A stretch of DNA of 64,000 nucleotides from Ypsolopha sequella (GCA_934047225.1 OW203984.1:10921201-10985200); one strand, 5' to 3'. Counted from the stretch's first letter, positions 22,301-37,300 are shown. The notes: generated by a model not told the origin, from the sequence alone. Made by a program: numbers and translations.

Positions 22301-25300
22301 GCGCAAAATATTTTTATTTATCAAATATTGAAGTAGAAATGAAAGTGTTTTACTTGTCCGTTTAACATGTACCGCGACCCAAAAGACAGCCTTAAGGTTT
22401 AACGTCAGTCGCTGAGCACAAAGTGCACATCTTAACTTTGTATTTCTTGTTTAGAAGTAAAAAATTGGAAAACATTTTGATATAATATGTCAGTTGACGC
22501 TATAAGTTCAGTATTAGTGAGGTTTATAAAGCATATAATTTAATGCAAAATTAGTCATGATCTTTTCCAAACAAAGTTAAAACAGCATTTTAAGTTGGTT
22601 TTGAGTTGATCATGACTAATTTTGTACACAATTTCAAACTCTTGCTTTATAACTCTTACTAATACTGAACTATTGGCGTCAAATTCCACAGATCAAAACA
22701 TGCTTTTATTTTGAATTTATAACCAAGAAAAACAAAGTTAAGTTATGCAAACTATGACAGAAATAAATTTCTATGTTTGAACACTTGGCGATTTATCCAT
22801 CGCAAGGAGATATAAATTAACATTATATCATTGCAGTATAGAAACGCAGAAATAAAAGTAAATCTGGATGTGAGGAGCTCTGAACCGGGAATCGAACCCG
22901 GGACCTCTCGCTTGCCGGGCGATTGCTCTAACCTCTGAGCTATCCAGGTCTCAACACAACTCTTGAATTTACCGATGTGCTTTCCCATACTGCAATGTTA
23001 TTTATAGATACCCACTTTATAGTGAGCCACAGTTGGCGCCTATAAAGTGGGTATCTATAAATAACATTGCAGTATGGGAAAGCACATCGGTAAATTCAAG
23101 AGTTGTGTTGAGACCTGGATAGCTCAGAGGTTAGAGCAATCGCCCGGCAAGCGAGAGGTCCCGGGTTCGATTCCCGGTTCAGAGCTCCTCACATCCAGAT
23201 TTACTTTTATTTCTGCGTTTCTATACTGCAATGATATAATGTTAATTTAAGTTATGCACTTTGCGCTTAGCGACTGACGTTTAACCTTAAAGTGAACTGA
23301 TCAACTCCTTTTAAACTAAAGAAGTCTGTGAAAGTTTCAGCAAAATCTTCCAAGTAGTTTCCAAATTGGACTCTACTAGAAAACTTTGCCTTACAAATTG
23401 GACTCTTCTAGAAAACTTTGTCTTACAACCAGCGATATTGTAGATCGCTGCTTACAACACATTATGCTCTCTTATGACACCTACATACTACAGTATGCCT
23501 ACACAGTTTTAGTCTAGCATTTCTTGAGTTACGCTGTGGTAAGACAGACAGATGGAAGTACACTGTTCCTTATCACACGTTACACTCCAGACACACATGG
23601 CAAATGAGACCTAGGCTGAAAAAAAGGTCAGACTTCGACCGTAACGACAGTTTTGCTGTATACTACGTTACAGCCATGCATGAAGTGCAGTGTACTCGTA
23701 GTTGTATTAGTTACTTGTGTGTTTACAAGCATACGTCTACGTGTAGGTATAAATGTTGTTAATTTATTTCATTGCGCTTGTTATTTAATACATAATACAC
23801 AGCAAAAAGAACTTCGTTCCAACAGTGTGTCCCGTGACACCCTCTCTTTTTTTTTTAGTTTTTTAGTTTACTACTGCATTGACATTCGACAAAGCTGGAG
23901 AAAGACGGGAAATTAGTCTGTCGGAAAGCAGGGTTTTTTCTGGCGGAACTCTAAGAAAGTTCAGTGAAGATAAGCTGAGAGTACAGCCGACCTCATGACC
24001 TTATGAGCAAGATATCGTCGGAAGACTTTCATAATCCCGGGAAGCTTATCCTCCCTCTTTATGCTTTCCTCTTCCGAAAAAAGGGTATTTACTTCACAGA
24101 GAATAAACAAACACCCCGGATAAACTGTCCTTGTTTCAGAGGTTTATTTTTTTTTCTGAAAATTGTGGTTTTACGAGATTAACACAGTCACGTTTTATTG
24201 TAGGTTTTTAAAAACTGCCCGAATTGTTTGTGAGCAATTTTTCGCAGATGTTGAATGTTTTATGGGATTATGCATTTTTTATTTTCAACCATTTATACCT
24301 GCGTATAGACGGACTTGTTGAATTTTGAATTGCTTCTATATACATTAAATAACACTATATGCATTAAACCTAATTCTATCTTAGTTTTCTATCCATCCAT
24401 CAGCCTGTGTTCGTCCACTGGCCATAGGCATCTCAAATATGGCATACCCTAGCAACTTTTTTTATTACCCGTCCAGCACAATAATTCTAATGGCAAAGAC
24501 TTTATTTGCTTTTCATAGAAGCGATTATATGTTGGCTCTTTGGCCTCTTTTTCTTGGACGCGTAATACTAGTGACCACGCAGCGAAACAACATATTGGTG
24601 TGTTTTTAGCTAATACTGAAATAATTTGTAGGGATAAAAATATTGAATTTAGGTGATATACCTTCATATTTCTATTACCTATTTTTAAAAAAAAAAATAA
24701 AGTTGATCTTTTAACCGCGTTCTTGAAGCGAACGTTTGAAAACCAAAAAGATAGAGGGTGCAAAACATTTTATTTTGACAAAAGTATAAATCTTAGTACA
24801 TTGTTTATACGTAAGATCCCTAGAGAAAAGATTAATAAACCAAACATATTTTTTTCAATACAAGGAGTGTCCGGATTTCTTCAAACGAATCCTAGATAGC
24901 CTGGAGTTGGTCATGCTCTAGGCTCAGGTACAGTCTTAATTTCTAAACAAGAAAAACAAAATTAAGTTATGCACTTTGCGCTCTGCTACTGACGTTTAAT
25001 CTTTAATGGCATTGATAACGTACTTTTCGTTAGTAATTTTTACTTTATTTAACATTTTATTGCTTTTTTTATTATTATTTATATAAGTAAAATAAATGAA
25101 AAAAAATCTTATAATCTATATATGACAGTTATATAATAAAATATATATTAAACATATTAAATTCGCAGACAGCTTTTGTGACCCTAATTTGGAGGTCGTA
25201 GGTTCAAATCCAGGTACGGTCTGCATGCTGTGAAAAGCACTTTAGTTATCGTAGGTGAAACGTGCTGTACGAGTGTGGGCTGCCCTGTTACTAGCACTTC

Positions 25301-28300
25301 ACAGTCGATACTTGGAAACACCCTGACACCTCCTTGATTGTTCGTGTCGTGAATATGTATTTTTTATTAGATTACGCGAATATCGACGGAAACGACATTG
25401 AAATAACGTTCATATCAGCGCTCAATGCGTAGTGGCTGTTACGACGCTCGCTGCGTCCTTGATAGGGCGAAATAGGAGAAAAATTATACTTTTCACATGA
25501 ACGTGATTGTTTGATTGAAGAATCGTATGTTATGTTTATAGCTATCAAGTTTATTTATTACTCAAAAGATAAATGAATGAAATCTACCAAGCCGCTAGTA
25601 GGGTATTCAAGCCAAAAAAATCAGCCAAGTGCGAGTCAGACTCGCGTACCTAGGGTTCTGTATTGTGGATGATAAATTTAATTTTGTCATTTTTTTCGTG
25701 ATATTCTCAACCGCTTTGTTTTTCCTGTAGTCTTTACGTAAACATAATAATATATTACAATAATTTTTTTCATATTTTTCGGTCCACCAGTTTTGGAGAT
25801 AAGGGGTGGGACATACATTTTTTTACGGTTTTTCAAGGATTTCTCAAAATAAATGCAAGTAAACATAGTCAAACTATATATTTTTACAATCAGCTTTTTA
25901 ATACCTACAATTTGATATCCATATTGTATTTTCATAAAATATATTTTTGATTTATTTTAAGTACTTCTTTTTTTATATTTCTCATTTGTGCTGTTTTTTT
26001 TGGAAATCGCTGTAGTTTTCCTGTAATTGGCCAGTTATGATCTATAATTTACATTTTTTTTCATATTTTTCAGTTTACCAGTTTCGGAAATAATTCCCCA
26101 ACATACATATTTTTGTAGTTTTTCAAAGATTTCTCGAAACCAGTGCCAGTAAATATGGTAAAAGTATATATTTTTACAATTAACTTTTTAATGTCTATAA
26201 TTTGATACCCCTATTGTATTTTTAGGATATTATTTTTTATTTTTCTCACTTTGAAAACATTTTGACCAATTTCAAATTTTTCATACCTTTTTTACACCGT
26301 GATATGTGGGCAAATTAATGTAATTTTGTGCCAAATTTCATGTCTTTATCTTTAACGGTGCTAAAGTTATGAGGCTGTGACATACGGACGGACAACGGAG
26401 TCTCACCATATAGGTTCCTTTTGTACCTTTTAGGTACTACGGAACCCTAAAAACACCATTCAGTTGAAACTTTTTTTCATGTATAAAAGTTTTGTTGGTA
26501 TGAAAAAGAAAAATGTTGCATATGTTATCTTAAAGTTGATAATTCATACAAAATATTTTCAACATTTTTGGTTTGGCCAAAAACAAGGAGTAGGCTTTAG
26601 AAAGTACCCATTTGGCGATACTAAGCCCTTTAATAAAAGTAGAAACGCACGTAAATAAATAAATGAGAGACATTTTTACAAAAGCTGGCATCAGAATACC
26701 TTGCGACCAGTGTACCAATAGACAATAAATATACGAGCAAACCCATAAATTCGCAACGTGTTAGTTCGACTGTCGTACTATCAGCCATCGTAAACCAATG
26801 GAATACAGGGTGGCGCATTGAGCAGGGGCAGATAAGGGTCTTTTATACCAACATAAAACAGAAATTAGCCATTGTATATTCAAACTCTAGCTTTCAACTT
26901 TTTTTTACTCGTCTTTATAGATTAGTTATAGATTAGTTGTACTATTAGCCATCGTAAACCAATGGAATTTAGGGTGGCGCATTGAGCAGAAGCAGATAAG
27001 GGACAAGTTTTATACCCACATAAAACAGAAATTAGCCATTGTATATTCAAACTCTAGCTTTCAACTTTTTTTTACTCATCTTTATAAATTAGTGTTGTAC
27101 TATTAGCCATCGCAAACCAATGGAATACAGTGAGGCGCATTGAGCAGAGGCAGATAAGGGACAAGTGTTATACCCAAATAAAACAGAAATTAGCCATTGT
27201 ACATTCAAACTCTAGCTTTCAACTTTTTTTACTCTTCTTTATAGATTCCTAGCTTTTGTCCGCGGCTTCGCCCGCGTTGATTAAGTTTTTGTATAGTCGT
27301 GTTGAATCTGTAAATATTTTTAAAGTATCTTTGGCGATCTTTGATAACTTATTTAATCCCCTGGTACAGTATGTTTGGCGAGACTGAAGGCCGAGCCGCG
27401 TCTCTGAACGACACTATTTCTTGTTCCCATGGAAACTGATTTATGGGATAAAAAGTAGTCCATGTCCTATTCTAGGTCTAGAACTACATTTATGCAAAGT
27501 TTCAGCCCAATCGGTTTAGTAGTTACAACGTGAAGAAGTAACAAACATCCGTCCATCCAAACTTTCGCATTTATAATATTAGTGGGATTGTTCTACTATC
27601 AGCCATCGTAAACCAATGGAATATAGGGTGGCGCATTGAGCAGGGGCAGATAAGGGACAAGTATATTCAAACTCTAGTTTTAAACTTTTTTTAATCGTCA
27701 TTATAGATTATTGTATTTGTATCAAGAGATATATCGAGAATTATATCTCAGTGGATAAAATAGTCAAAAAATAGTAAATTTGATTTAAAATTAATCATTT
27801 ACGGAATTGTTCCTACGCTTGTGCCAAAACACCTCTTCTTCATCGACATTTAAGTAACGTTTTTGATGATCATTCGGTGTGTGGGGTTTTTAGTAAGTAA
27901 TTAAATGTAATAATTATAATAAATAATATATTTTTTTTGTTAATGTAATTTAATTAAAATTTTATTTTTACAAATTCATGGTTTAAAATTAGTTTCAAAA
28001 GAGACAAAATCGGGGGGATCCCCTTAAAATGCGCTTTGAAAGGCCGGCTGTTATAATACAAACTTAATTTTTTTTAACAGCGTAATGTAGCTATAGAATT
28101 CGGTGTTAGATATTAATTTTAAGTTTATAAGGTTAATTTTAACCTGAAAAAGAACCTTGACATACCACGCGGACAGATAGACACACTTATAACAAAGTTA
28201 TCCTATAAGGTTCCGAAAGAAACGCCAAAAAAAACGTCCAAGTGCGAGTCGGGCCTCGCTCGTTTAGGGTTCCGTGCTAATGACCAATTATTTCAAACTA

Positions 28301-31300
28301 GATATTTATTTCATTATTAATGCTCTAAGTCTGTCAAACATAAAAACTGCAAAATTAAGTTGGTTAGGTATTCGTGGATTTAACCCTAAAACTACAATAT
28401 AAATCAGCGTTTTTCGATTTTTTGTTTAAATACAGCATATGGTTCATAATATACAGAAATTTAAAATTTCTAACTGCTTTGGCCTTTGAGATAGACCCCG
28501 TAACAAAAATGGTCTAAAAATGGCAACATTTCTTTATTTTTCAAGACACAAAATATTTTTATACTCTATATGAGCTCTAGACAATGACACACCACATGCT
28601 AGGGTTATTAAAAAACATTTTTTTTCGGCTCTGTTTTCATGACGTATCAGGCCCCCTGAAAAATCTCTCATTCCGTCTAAGAGCTAGAGACCCGTGACAT
28701 ACGGACAGACAGATGGACGGAGCGGAGTGACATTAATAGGGCTCCGATTTGCCCTTTGGGTACCCATTTCAACGCTCCACTTTATAAATTTCCTTGTACA
28801 AACAGAAACATGTTTACTTAAGCTAAAGATATAAACGGATGATGGATGACAGTTTGTGATGAAGTGTAAAAGTTTCCCGAGTTTTCTCTGAGCCGGTGTA
28901 TTCAACCGTTGTTGATATATCACACATTCTGGTTGCACCCTAAACTTTGTACAAGTTGAAACTTTGTCGCTGCTTCAGCATAATGGGAAGAACTGCGCAG
29001 TTACGTTCGTTTTGTTTGTTCGAAACATTTTGTTGGAGACAGTTTTTTTTTCCGTCCTCACTTGTTCGTTCTTCGGCCACGCAAGTATGACAGCGCTCGA
29101 AACAATGTTTGTAACGTAATTTATAGTCTCGATACTCGTATTTATCATGTGAAGGACACAGGGAAATCGTCATTGACGATTTGAGAAAAACGCATCACTG
29201 TAAGGGATCGTTCATAAACCACGAGGTTTGCTTAAGGAGGGGGAGGAGTCCGGCTAAAAGCTATATACGCTGGACTACGTGGGAGGACGTAGATGTGGAA
29301 ATTCGGCATGGCTTATTAATATTGATTAAAAATGTTGTTTACATGATCTTGATTTTCAACACAAACACTTGTACGATTTGTTTAATAAATTTATATGTTT
29401 TTTACACATTCTGTGGTTACACACTTCCCAGCCGGTTTCGGAAACTAACCTACCTTCAGGGGATAACACAAATTATTTAATATTATTCTAAGAGCCATAA
29501 ACGACAAACGTATGTGGCTCGTAGAATAATATTAAATAATTTGTGTTATATTATAAGTTGGATTAGTTTCCGAAACCGGTTGGGAAGTGTGTAACAAATA
29601 TATAAATAAAGTGTTTGTGTTGAAAATCAAGATGCTGTCTATGTTTCATCAAGTCCTGACAATCGCAATTATAAATTATTTACATGAGAGAAGTGAAGCT
29701 AGTCACCAAGCATATACAACATACGGGGCTCTGATATCATAGTGTAGGTTTCTTGTTATCTGTCCGTCCGCTGCGTAACTTAACCTCTCTACTATTCCAA
29801 GAAAATAAATCAATGACGTTTAACATTTTAAACTTTAAAACATGTCTTCGTACAAGTGAGGGTAAATCCATTGAAAACGACGGCCTTATCTGCGCTTGAC
29901 ACACGTATTTTTTGTTTCAGCAAACCTAGCAACAACACTCTCGAACCTGGACTACGCCATATCCTCAGAGCTGGATGGGAACCCCCCTCTCTGGGTGACT
30001 AGGCGGCGGGACCCGATGCACGATGACATCTTTGTCAACAACGCTAAGGTCGACATTTCTAGGTCTTTCCAGTCGGTAAATAGGAATGGGAAACGGCAGG
30101 TAAATTATGTTTCAATTTAAATCCCTTTCTACAATGTTCATATTTTTATCTCAGAAGTGTGTTAGGGGAAATTTTTGTTTGCAGTTAATTAAAAATCTGT
30201 ATGGAAATTCCGGAAACAATGCAATGTATGTAGAAAGGAATTATTGTACGTTCTCAGCTTTGTTCCCAAGACAGAAATTAAATTTATATGTAGCCAGAGA
30301 TTATTTTCTCCTTAAAACATGACATGTTGTATCTGACACGTATTTTTAGTATACAGGTTGACTTTTAATGTAACCCCAATAATTTGATAGATTGCAGAAG
30401 ACTATAAACTGGTTTCATAATAAATATACAAAATGAATTTAATTAATTTAAAAAAAAGTCAGAGCTACTTAAAGATACTTATCCGTAAAATCCAAGGAAA
30501 TCATGGTCACCTGAAGAGAACAGATTGAAAGTTGATCTCACTATTCTGGACTATTTGAATTTCTTCCATATGAAAATGGCTAGGATAACCATATTTCCTA
30601 GTTACATTTTTTTTTTTTATTAAAATTTTCATTGTTTTTATATTTAAAATGTGTTCTAACGTTTCTTAATAACCTCTAAAATTATCGGGGTTTCGTTAAA
30701 AGCCACCCAGTTTATGGTTCATAAACCATACTACTTTCTTTATGCTTCTGTGTATAAATGATCTCAAATGTGTGATCAAAAAGCACAAAATTTTTCTCGT
30801 GTTTTATTCATATTGAAATCAGTAATCAAATATAGTATTTTACAACTCTTACTATACAACCATCTTGAAAAACGTAATTTAATATCAAAAACACAACCTA
30901 ACTCATGAGCCCAAGATTCTCTTCACTTACAGGGCCTTACATAGGCCCAATTCATCAGGCGCCTTAGGCTGCCTAAGCCGCCTGATGAATTGGGTCTTAT
31001 TAAAAATTTGAAACAGTAGCACGTGCAAAAAATGCTTCATCCATCGCTACCACTTCCAATAACAAAATCTACCTCAAACTTAATACTCTTAGTAGTATAT
31101 TATTTCAATACTTTTTGCGAGAGATTTTTGCTCTAGATAAAAATTCTCTGCCCGCCTCAAATAGTTCGAACGTCACGATTTAAACCGGAAAAACCGGGCT
31201 CAAATCCCGTAAAGACACATTTGTATTCGGAAGTGACGTTAAGCTGTGGTCCATATTTGTGCTTGATGTAAGGCGAAAGGGCTCACCACGAATAACGCTT

Positions 31301-34300
31301 GGGCGTTATTATGGTCAAGAAACGAGTGTGACACAGTAGAGAAAAGTAACAATATTATGTCTTCATATAAAATACCGAAACGCGCGCTTCCAAATGTCGG
31401 CATACCTCGGTAGTAGGGGTGCACCGCAGTTAAGTACGGACGCGGAGAGTGTGAGACGCCACCCGATTTTCGCCCATTTATGTGGGCAGCCCTAACGCAT
31501 GCGCCTGCCGAGCGTTGTTTCAAGAACATTGCCCAGACGTAATACTTTATTTTTCTTTACTGTGACAGTGACTTTCACTTCACAGTCCACACTCCCTCGG
31601 TGATTACCTATAATGTCGTGATGATGTATTTTACTCTAAAACTCCTGCAGGTGTTACACGTGATAGACCAAGTCTTGCAGCCGCTGCAGCCTCACGGGCC
31701 TGGTTCCATCAGCTCACCAGTTTACAATCCTAATGCTTACCAGTTCTTGGAACATTCGGACGTTTTCAATATTGGACAGCACCGCCTTAGGTGAGGAAAT
31801 TACTATCATGTATAGCGACTGTAAATTTTTAAGGCTCCGTCAAAAATTCAAACTGTTAAAGCAGAGGTCGGCAACGTTATGATATAGGAGAGCCAAATGC
31901 TACCAGGGGAACAGCGATTGTTGCATTTTGTGCAGTATTGCGTTTAAATGTGTATTGTAGCGTTTCTTTTTAAAAAAATTATGTTTTAGCTACTTCATAA
32001 TCACGAACGTAATTTCGTCGGTTCGACCTAAATTTGGACTGCCACCATCAATTATCCAGCATCAATATCCAGCATCAATTATTTTTGAAGAAACATAATT
32101 GATGCTAGATATCCAGACTACTGGATGTTAGGCTACGGATACTAAAAACCTGGTAAAGGTCTCTTCGTGACTTGGGTGTTTCCAGTCTTCCTGGGAGTAG
32201 TCGATGAAGCCAAGCCGACTTCTGTTTTAATACCGGAAGCTTTAGCCCACCAGGGTACGTGGTCCTTATATCCGGCCTCAATAGGTACAACCGTACGAGA
32301 TGGCGGGAGGAATTGAAGAAGAAATGGGGAAAAAACCCTTAAAACCTGAAGGGTCGCTGTAAAGAAATAAAACAACAGCGTCAAGATATGCTTATGAAAT
32401 CTGGGAAAGGGAATTAACGTATTGGAAACGGGACAAAAGGGATTTTCAGAGAATGAAACCAAAATTACACAAAACTTACCAGGAAATGCAGAAAAAACTG
32501 GCTTTCACAATATTTAGAGCAAATGTGCTCTGTTTCAAGAATCCAAATAGCTTCCAAATTTTAAATTTTATATTTCTGTAGCAAATTTGTCTTCCTTGTA
32601 CCACGATACTCTTTGATATGAGAAAGATAACAAAAAAATCTGACAAGATATTCCAAATTTTCGAATTTGAAAATTCAGCAAAGCAATCAACGATAAAGAA
32701 AGACTAAAAATATATGAAAAAGGTTGAATACTTGTAGCGAATGCTACAGTATGTTTTAACCGAGAACAATGCTTGTTTTTTAGATAGTTCAGAATGGAAA
32801 ATGTCTGCCCACTTAAATATGTACTACCAAATACTTGCATTGAAAAGATAGTTAATAATACATTTTGCAATCTACGAGTATTATTAGCCAATCCCAATAC
32901 TGGATAATAGGTAGGTACAAAGTACGTAGATATTTTCACACTCACCTACAGGAGACAGCCAGCTTGGGCTTACTCGAATTTCGAGCCTTTACAGAACGTG
33001 CGGTGATGTTACTATTCGTCATTCTGGAATGCTTTTTCACAGAAATGTTTTCGGTGTATTCATGATCAAAGAATATTTATTTACATAACATTCTCTGGGC
33101 TTACATAAACTGTTTTACCTTTGCCAACAAAATGACAATTTCATATTATTTATTTATTCAAAGTTAAAATTTTAGGTCTTTCCGCCAGAAGGTAAATCAA
33201 CTTCATAAGAAAGATGTCTTCAATGGAGATGGACGCCATACTTTCTTCATCCCTGTGGATGAAGGTTTCAAGGTAATTACTGATATATTTTTATTAAGTA
33301 TACCCACACAAATATGAAATAAAGTGACCTAGAGGCCAAAAGATTTAATTACCATATCATACATGACCTCTAAGTCGATAAGTAGATTGCTAGTATTTAC
33401 TGAAACCAAAACCATATAAAGGTGGATTTATTTTCCTCTCTTATCTCAGAAGAATTAGGACTGAGAATGGAAAAAGAGCTCCAAATATATAATGAAAATG
33501 TTTTGAATATTGGTTTCTTTAACTGTAAGTAAAAGTTATTAAATCTATCCATCCATTCGCCTGTCTTCGTCACTGCCTTTCCAAGATTTCGCCACTGTTG
33601 GCGGTCCTCCTGGACTCACACCGCTGGGCAGGCGGGTTGGTGTGCGCGGTGCCGAAACCTTCCCACCAGTGACGCCGCTGCCCGTCACTAGTCAGTTCTT
33701 TAAAAAGACCGCATCAATCGGTCCCAGGCATGTTTGGGCCACCTGGTTGTGCCTGAGAGCTGTCCTCTTACTCTCCCCCGAAAAACATCGGGGGGTCTCG
33801 AAATAAGATGGTGGTACCTCCACAGTGGAGCTCGGCATCAGCTCTACCACCTATTATAAAATACTTTTATAGAAATTGTCTAAAATGAAATCCTCGAACT
33901 TTTTTAAGAGGTTGTGAGGGTACCTCCCAAGTCTTAAAGTCTCTATGCTGCCGAAATACCTACTAGTTGACGCAAGACATCGGTAAAGCCCCTCTCCCCT
34001 CTAATGCGAAAGTTATAACTAAACCAGTTAAACAATATTTTTTCTATTGCTATCTCAGGAAAGTCCCTGTGCTGATATACACAAAATTCCATCCATCATA
34101 CATCACCAAAGAGTATTTTTCAGAGGTTGTTTTTATGATTTACGTGCGCGGACTATCCTTACAAAAAGTTGTTCAGTATAATCAGTAGACATTGTAAATA
34201 CTGGCAGTCTATTTAATCCAGTAGCTATACCTAGTCTCATATTAATGAACTGTTATGCCTTGATTACATGTAACGACTAAAGTGGCGAGACAGTACTAGG

Positions 34301-37300
34301 ATTAGAACTACTCGGGGCGTGTACTGTCTGTACAGGCAGACTACTGTCTCGCCACTGTATGTACTGCCTCACCACTGTATGTATTGTCTCGCCACTGTAT
34401 GTACTGTCTCGCCACTGTACCCGTGTAATCAAGCCATTACCAGCGGTTTCGTCCGCGTCTCAGTATATACCGCCTTCTAGCTATGCAAACCATGAGTTAA
34501 CACATTTTAAAAGCTATTTTGTAGAAAGCGCCATCTAATGGGAAAAGAGTGAATTATGCCAATGTGTATTTTTTATTGTTCTCAAGGTAAGTTATCTCAG
34601 GATATTCAGCTACAATACAGCGAAACATCATCTTTATACCACAGAACAGCAGAAATACAAACCAATCGTTTACATTATCCCGTTCAAGTGTCAATTTCCG
34701 ATAACAATTGAAGAACAATACTCGTAGATGTGCGATTGCGCCTTATGTAATTAGACAAACTTATACTTGTATATTTGTTTTTCCTTGCACGAACATCGGT
34801 TTTCTTGACTGCAAGCGCTTGGTCGCTCTACTTTTCATACAAAAAGTTGGATTAAAGTTAAACGTTAAAGTTAAATGTTTTTTATCTATCTATCTATCTA
34901 TCTATCATTCGGTTGTATGTTTCTATTAGATAACGAAGTGTAGTTCGACTCTAAAGCTTGCTAAAGTATTGCTATTTCCATCGCAGCCAGTGAATAGGAA
35001 TGCCAAGGTATAAATGAGATTAAACCCATGGACAGTAAAAATCTCCAACATTCTTGTATTTTGTTACTATGCCCTTATTCACAGAAACTGTTTTGTAATC
35101 CTGTGTACTTACATACCCCAAAATAGACCAAAACCTAAGCAATTATGCACGAATATGTGAATAATGTTTAGAAACTAGTAGTTAGTTGCCAGTACCGGAG
35201 CAAAAAGTTTACCCGAAAGCATCAAAGCGCAGCCCACAATATTTAATTAAACTTCCTCCTATGGTAACAGCTTGCAGTTGTGTTTTTTTTTTAGTCCAGT
35301 CGTTTAAGAGTATAATCAGTAAACAACAGATTTTCTTGTTGGAATGTTTGTTTAGATCCCTTGTTAAAAATTTAACAATAAAACATAGGAATACACAGTT
35401 AGTTTAGTCCCCTTTGCCGAATAGATTACTTAAAATTATTCAATAATCGTTTCTGGATCTTATGCGAAGAAAAATCTTTTCTATGGCCGAGGGGGGAACG
35501 CGCTAGCCTGCTAACACAGAGGTCGTGGGTTCAACATTCAACATTGCATTGCAATGCTATTAGTTCATTTGTGTCCAGAGTACGGCGATAGGACTTGCAT
35601 TTCACAGTTCACACTTGGGAACACTTTTGACACCCCTTCGGGGATTCATGTCGTGATGATATGTAAGTATGGCTGTATCATCTTGTGAGAATTATGGCCA
35701 AATCTCTGACGACGTTCCAAATAAATTATGAAGTGCCCGCAGGGTGACTTTTATAAACGACTATTTTTAAAGTAGGTTGCCTTTAGGTTGTATAATTCTT
35801 TTAATACACTTAGATGCATGAATCGTGAACATGGGTAGGGTGCAAAGCTCAGAAAAAAAAAATTTCATCCATATTTCGCTCATTTTGACTTCTTACTTTG
35901 TCAAGAAAAGGACTATTTATTTATTTATTTTATTTATTCATTTATTTTATTTCTAGCTAGGACTAGTATTTTTTTTAGCGAAATCGTTTATATTCCGGGG
36001 AAAAAAAGAATTACTATAAAAATAATAAATGTTTTTATAGTATTTTTCGCGTATGATTCAGAAACCATTTTATTGAATAAGAATAACACAGATATTCTTT
36101 TTAATATTATGTAATCTTCGTCAAATAAATTATAAATAGTAAATAAATTATAATCATGATATACGATTATGTACAAATCATGAAATTTTAACGCTTCATC
36201 ATATTATAGTTATTTCAATCTTGAATTTTCCTCAACAGCCCACCACGAGATCAGACCTCATAGACGCTAAGGTCATCGACGGCCATGTGATTCCCCAACA
36301 TGTCCTCTTCACGCACGCCACGCACGACACCCAGGAGTACGAGACCTTGGCCTTCAGCGACAACGTCAAGGTCATCATCTCGTTCAGCACCACTGTCAAT
36401 GGACAAGAAGAGATAAGTGAGTTTAACGCCTTTTTCAGGGGCCTAGCACCCCCGTCGATACAGTGTCTTGCCATCGTACTTGCTCTTTCGCATATTAACA
36501 AACGCGGGATACGTATAATAGTGCAAGTAGGGTTACGTTGTAAATCTGGTACGTGCTAGACACACAGATTGCTGATATCATTCGGCTTTACTATGTCTAA
36601 TCCTTCCGAGACATATATACTTTGTTTATCTATAACCTTGGTAGTTTTTGAAAAAGTCACACTGGTGTCGATTCGGCGCAACACAACATAATTAATTTGA
36701 CAGGACTAACCTTATTTTGAGCGTTCTGCCTTTGTCTTTTCGATACAGAAAGAAAAAGACAGAACGCTCAAATTAAGTTTAGTCGTGTCAAATAAGTTAG
36801 GTCGTGTTGCGCCGAATCGAAACAAATATCTACTTATGACTGACTCACTTTCGTCCTGTGTACCGTATGAATACTCCAAGGTATATAGGCAAAGATCACA
36901 AAGTAGTTATACAAATACATAATATAATTATATGATATAATTATATAATATAATTATATAAATAAACAGTATTTATATAAGAAACCCAGCAACGCGTCGT
37001 CTTCAGAAAAAGCACTTATAAAACCACAAAAGCTCATTCTAGGAAAACAAAAAAGCAGCTAAAGCTTCACTTTAGATTGGTTCTCGAACAATAACACAAC
37101 ATGTGTTACGTTTCAATAGGAATCCTTGAGACATTTTACAACAAAGGCGACAGAAATTACACAAAAACATTTTTCTGAACGTTAGCTAAGGGCTTTTTAT
37201 TGAGTTTTTCCTCGATGATAGTTTGCTTTGAGCTTTATTTACACATGTGATAATAGTATACATAGTACACCTATGTATAAGTCACGGAGCGTTATACGGA

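Larger units (their letters stand above)
22814..23248. repeat. Perfect 208-bp inverted repeat, 19-nt spacer
   Basis: 22814-23021 and 23041-23248 are exact reverse complements by direct comparison. The spacer at 23022-23040 is gtgagccacagttggcgcc. Each arm contains one tRNA-like unit. Confidence 0.95.
22738..23258. mobile_element. Retroposed tRNA-like inverted dimer with 12-bp target duplication
   Basis: TTAAGTTATGCA occurs at 22738-22749 and 23247-23258 and bounds the insertion. A long duplication of this kind is usual for target-primed reverse transcription (SINE/LINE). The contents are the perfect 208-bp inverted repeat plus a 64-bp extension at the left. Confidence 0.75.
22391..23291. mobile_element. 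Foldback element interrupted by a tRNA-like inverted dimer
   Basis: The left arm ttaaggtttaacgtcagtcg ctgagcacaaagtgca continues through aactttgtatttcttg, ataagttcagtattagtgag and ttagtcatgatc. The right arm mirrors it from gatcatgactaatttt at 22608, through tactaatactgaac and caaagttaagttatgc, then resumes after the insertion as aagttatgcactttgcgctt agcgactgacgtttaacctt. A single arm also occurs at 24940-25013. Confidence 0.8.

Noticed and set aside
22878..22949. Functional nuclear tRNA-Ala gene
   Set aside because: C33 and a poor acceptor stem, plus embedding in a retroposed dimer, make a working tRNA unlikely; kept as tRNA-like.
26771..27735. CRISPR-like direct repeats
   Set aside because: Unit is ~160 bp without regular unique spacers, in a eukaryotic intron; it is a satellite.
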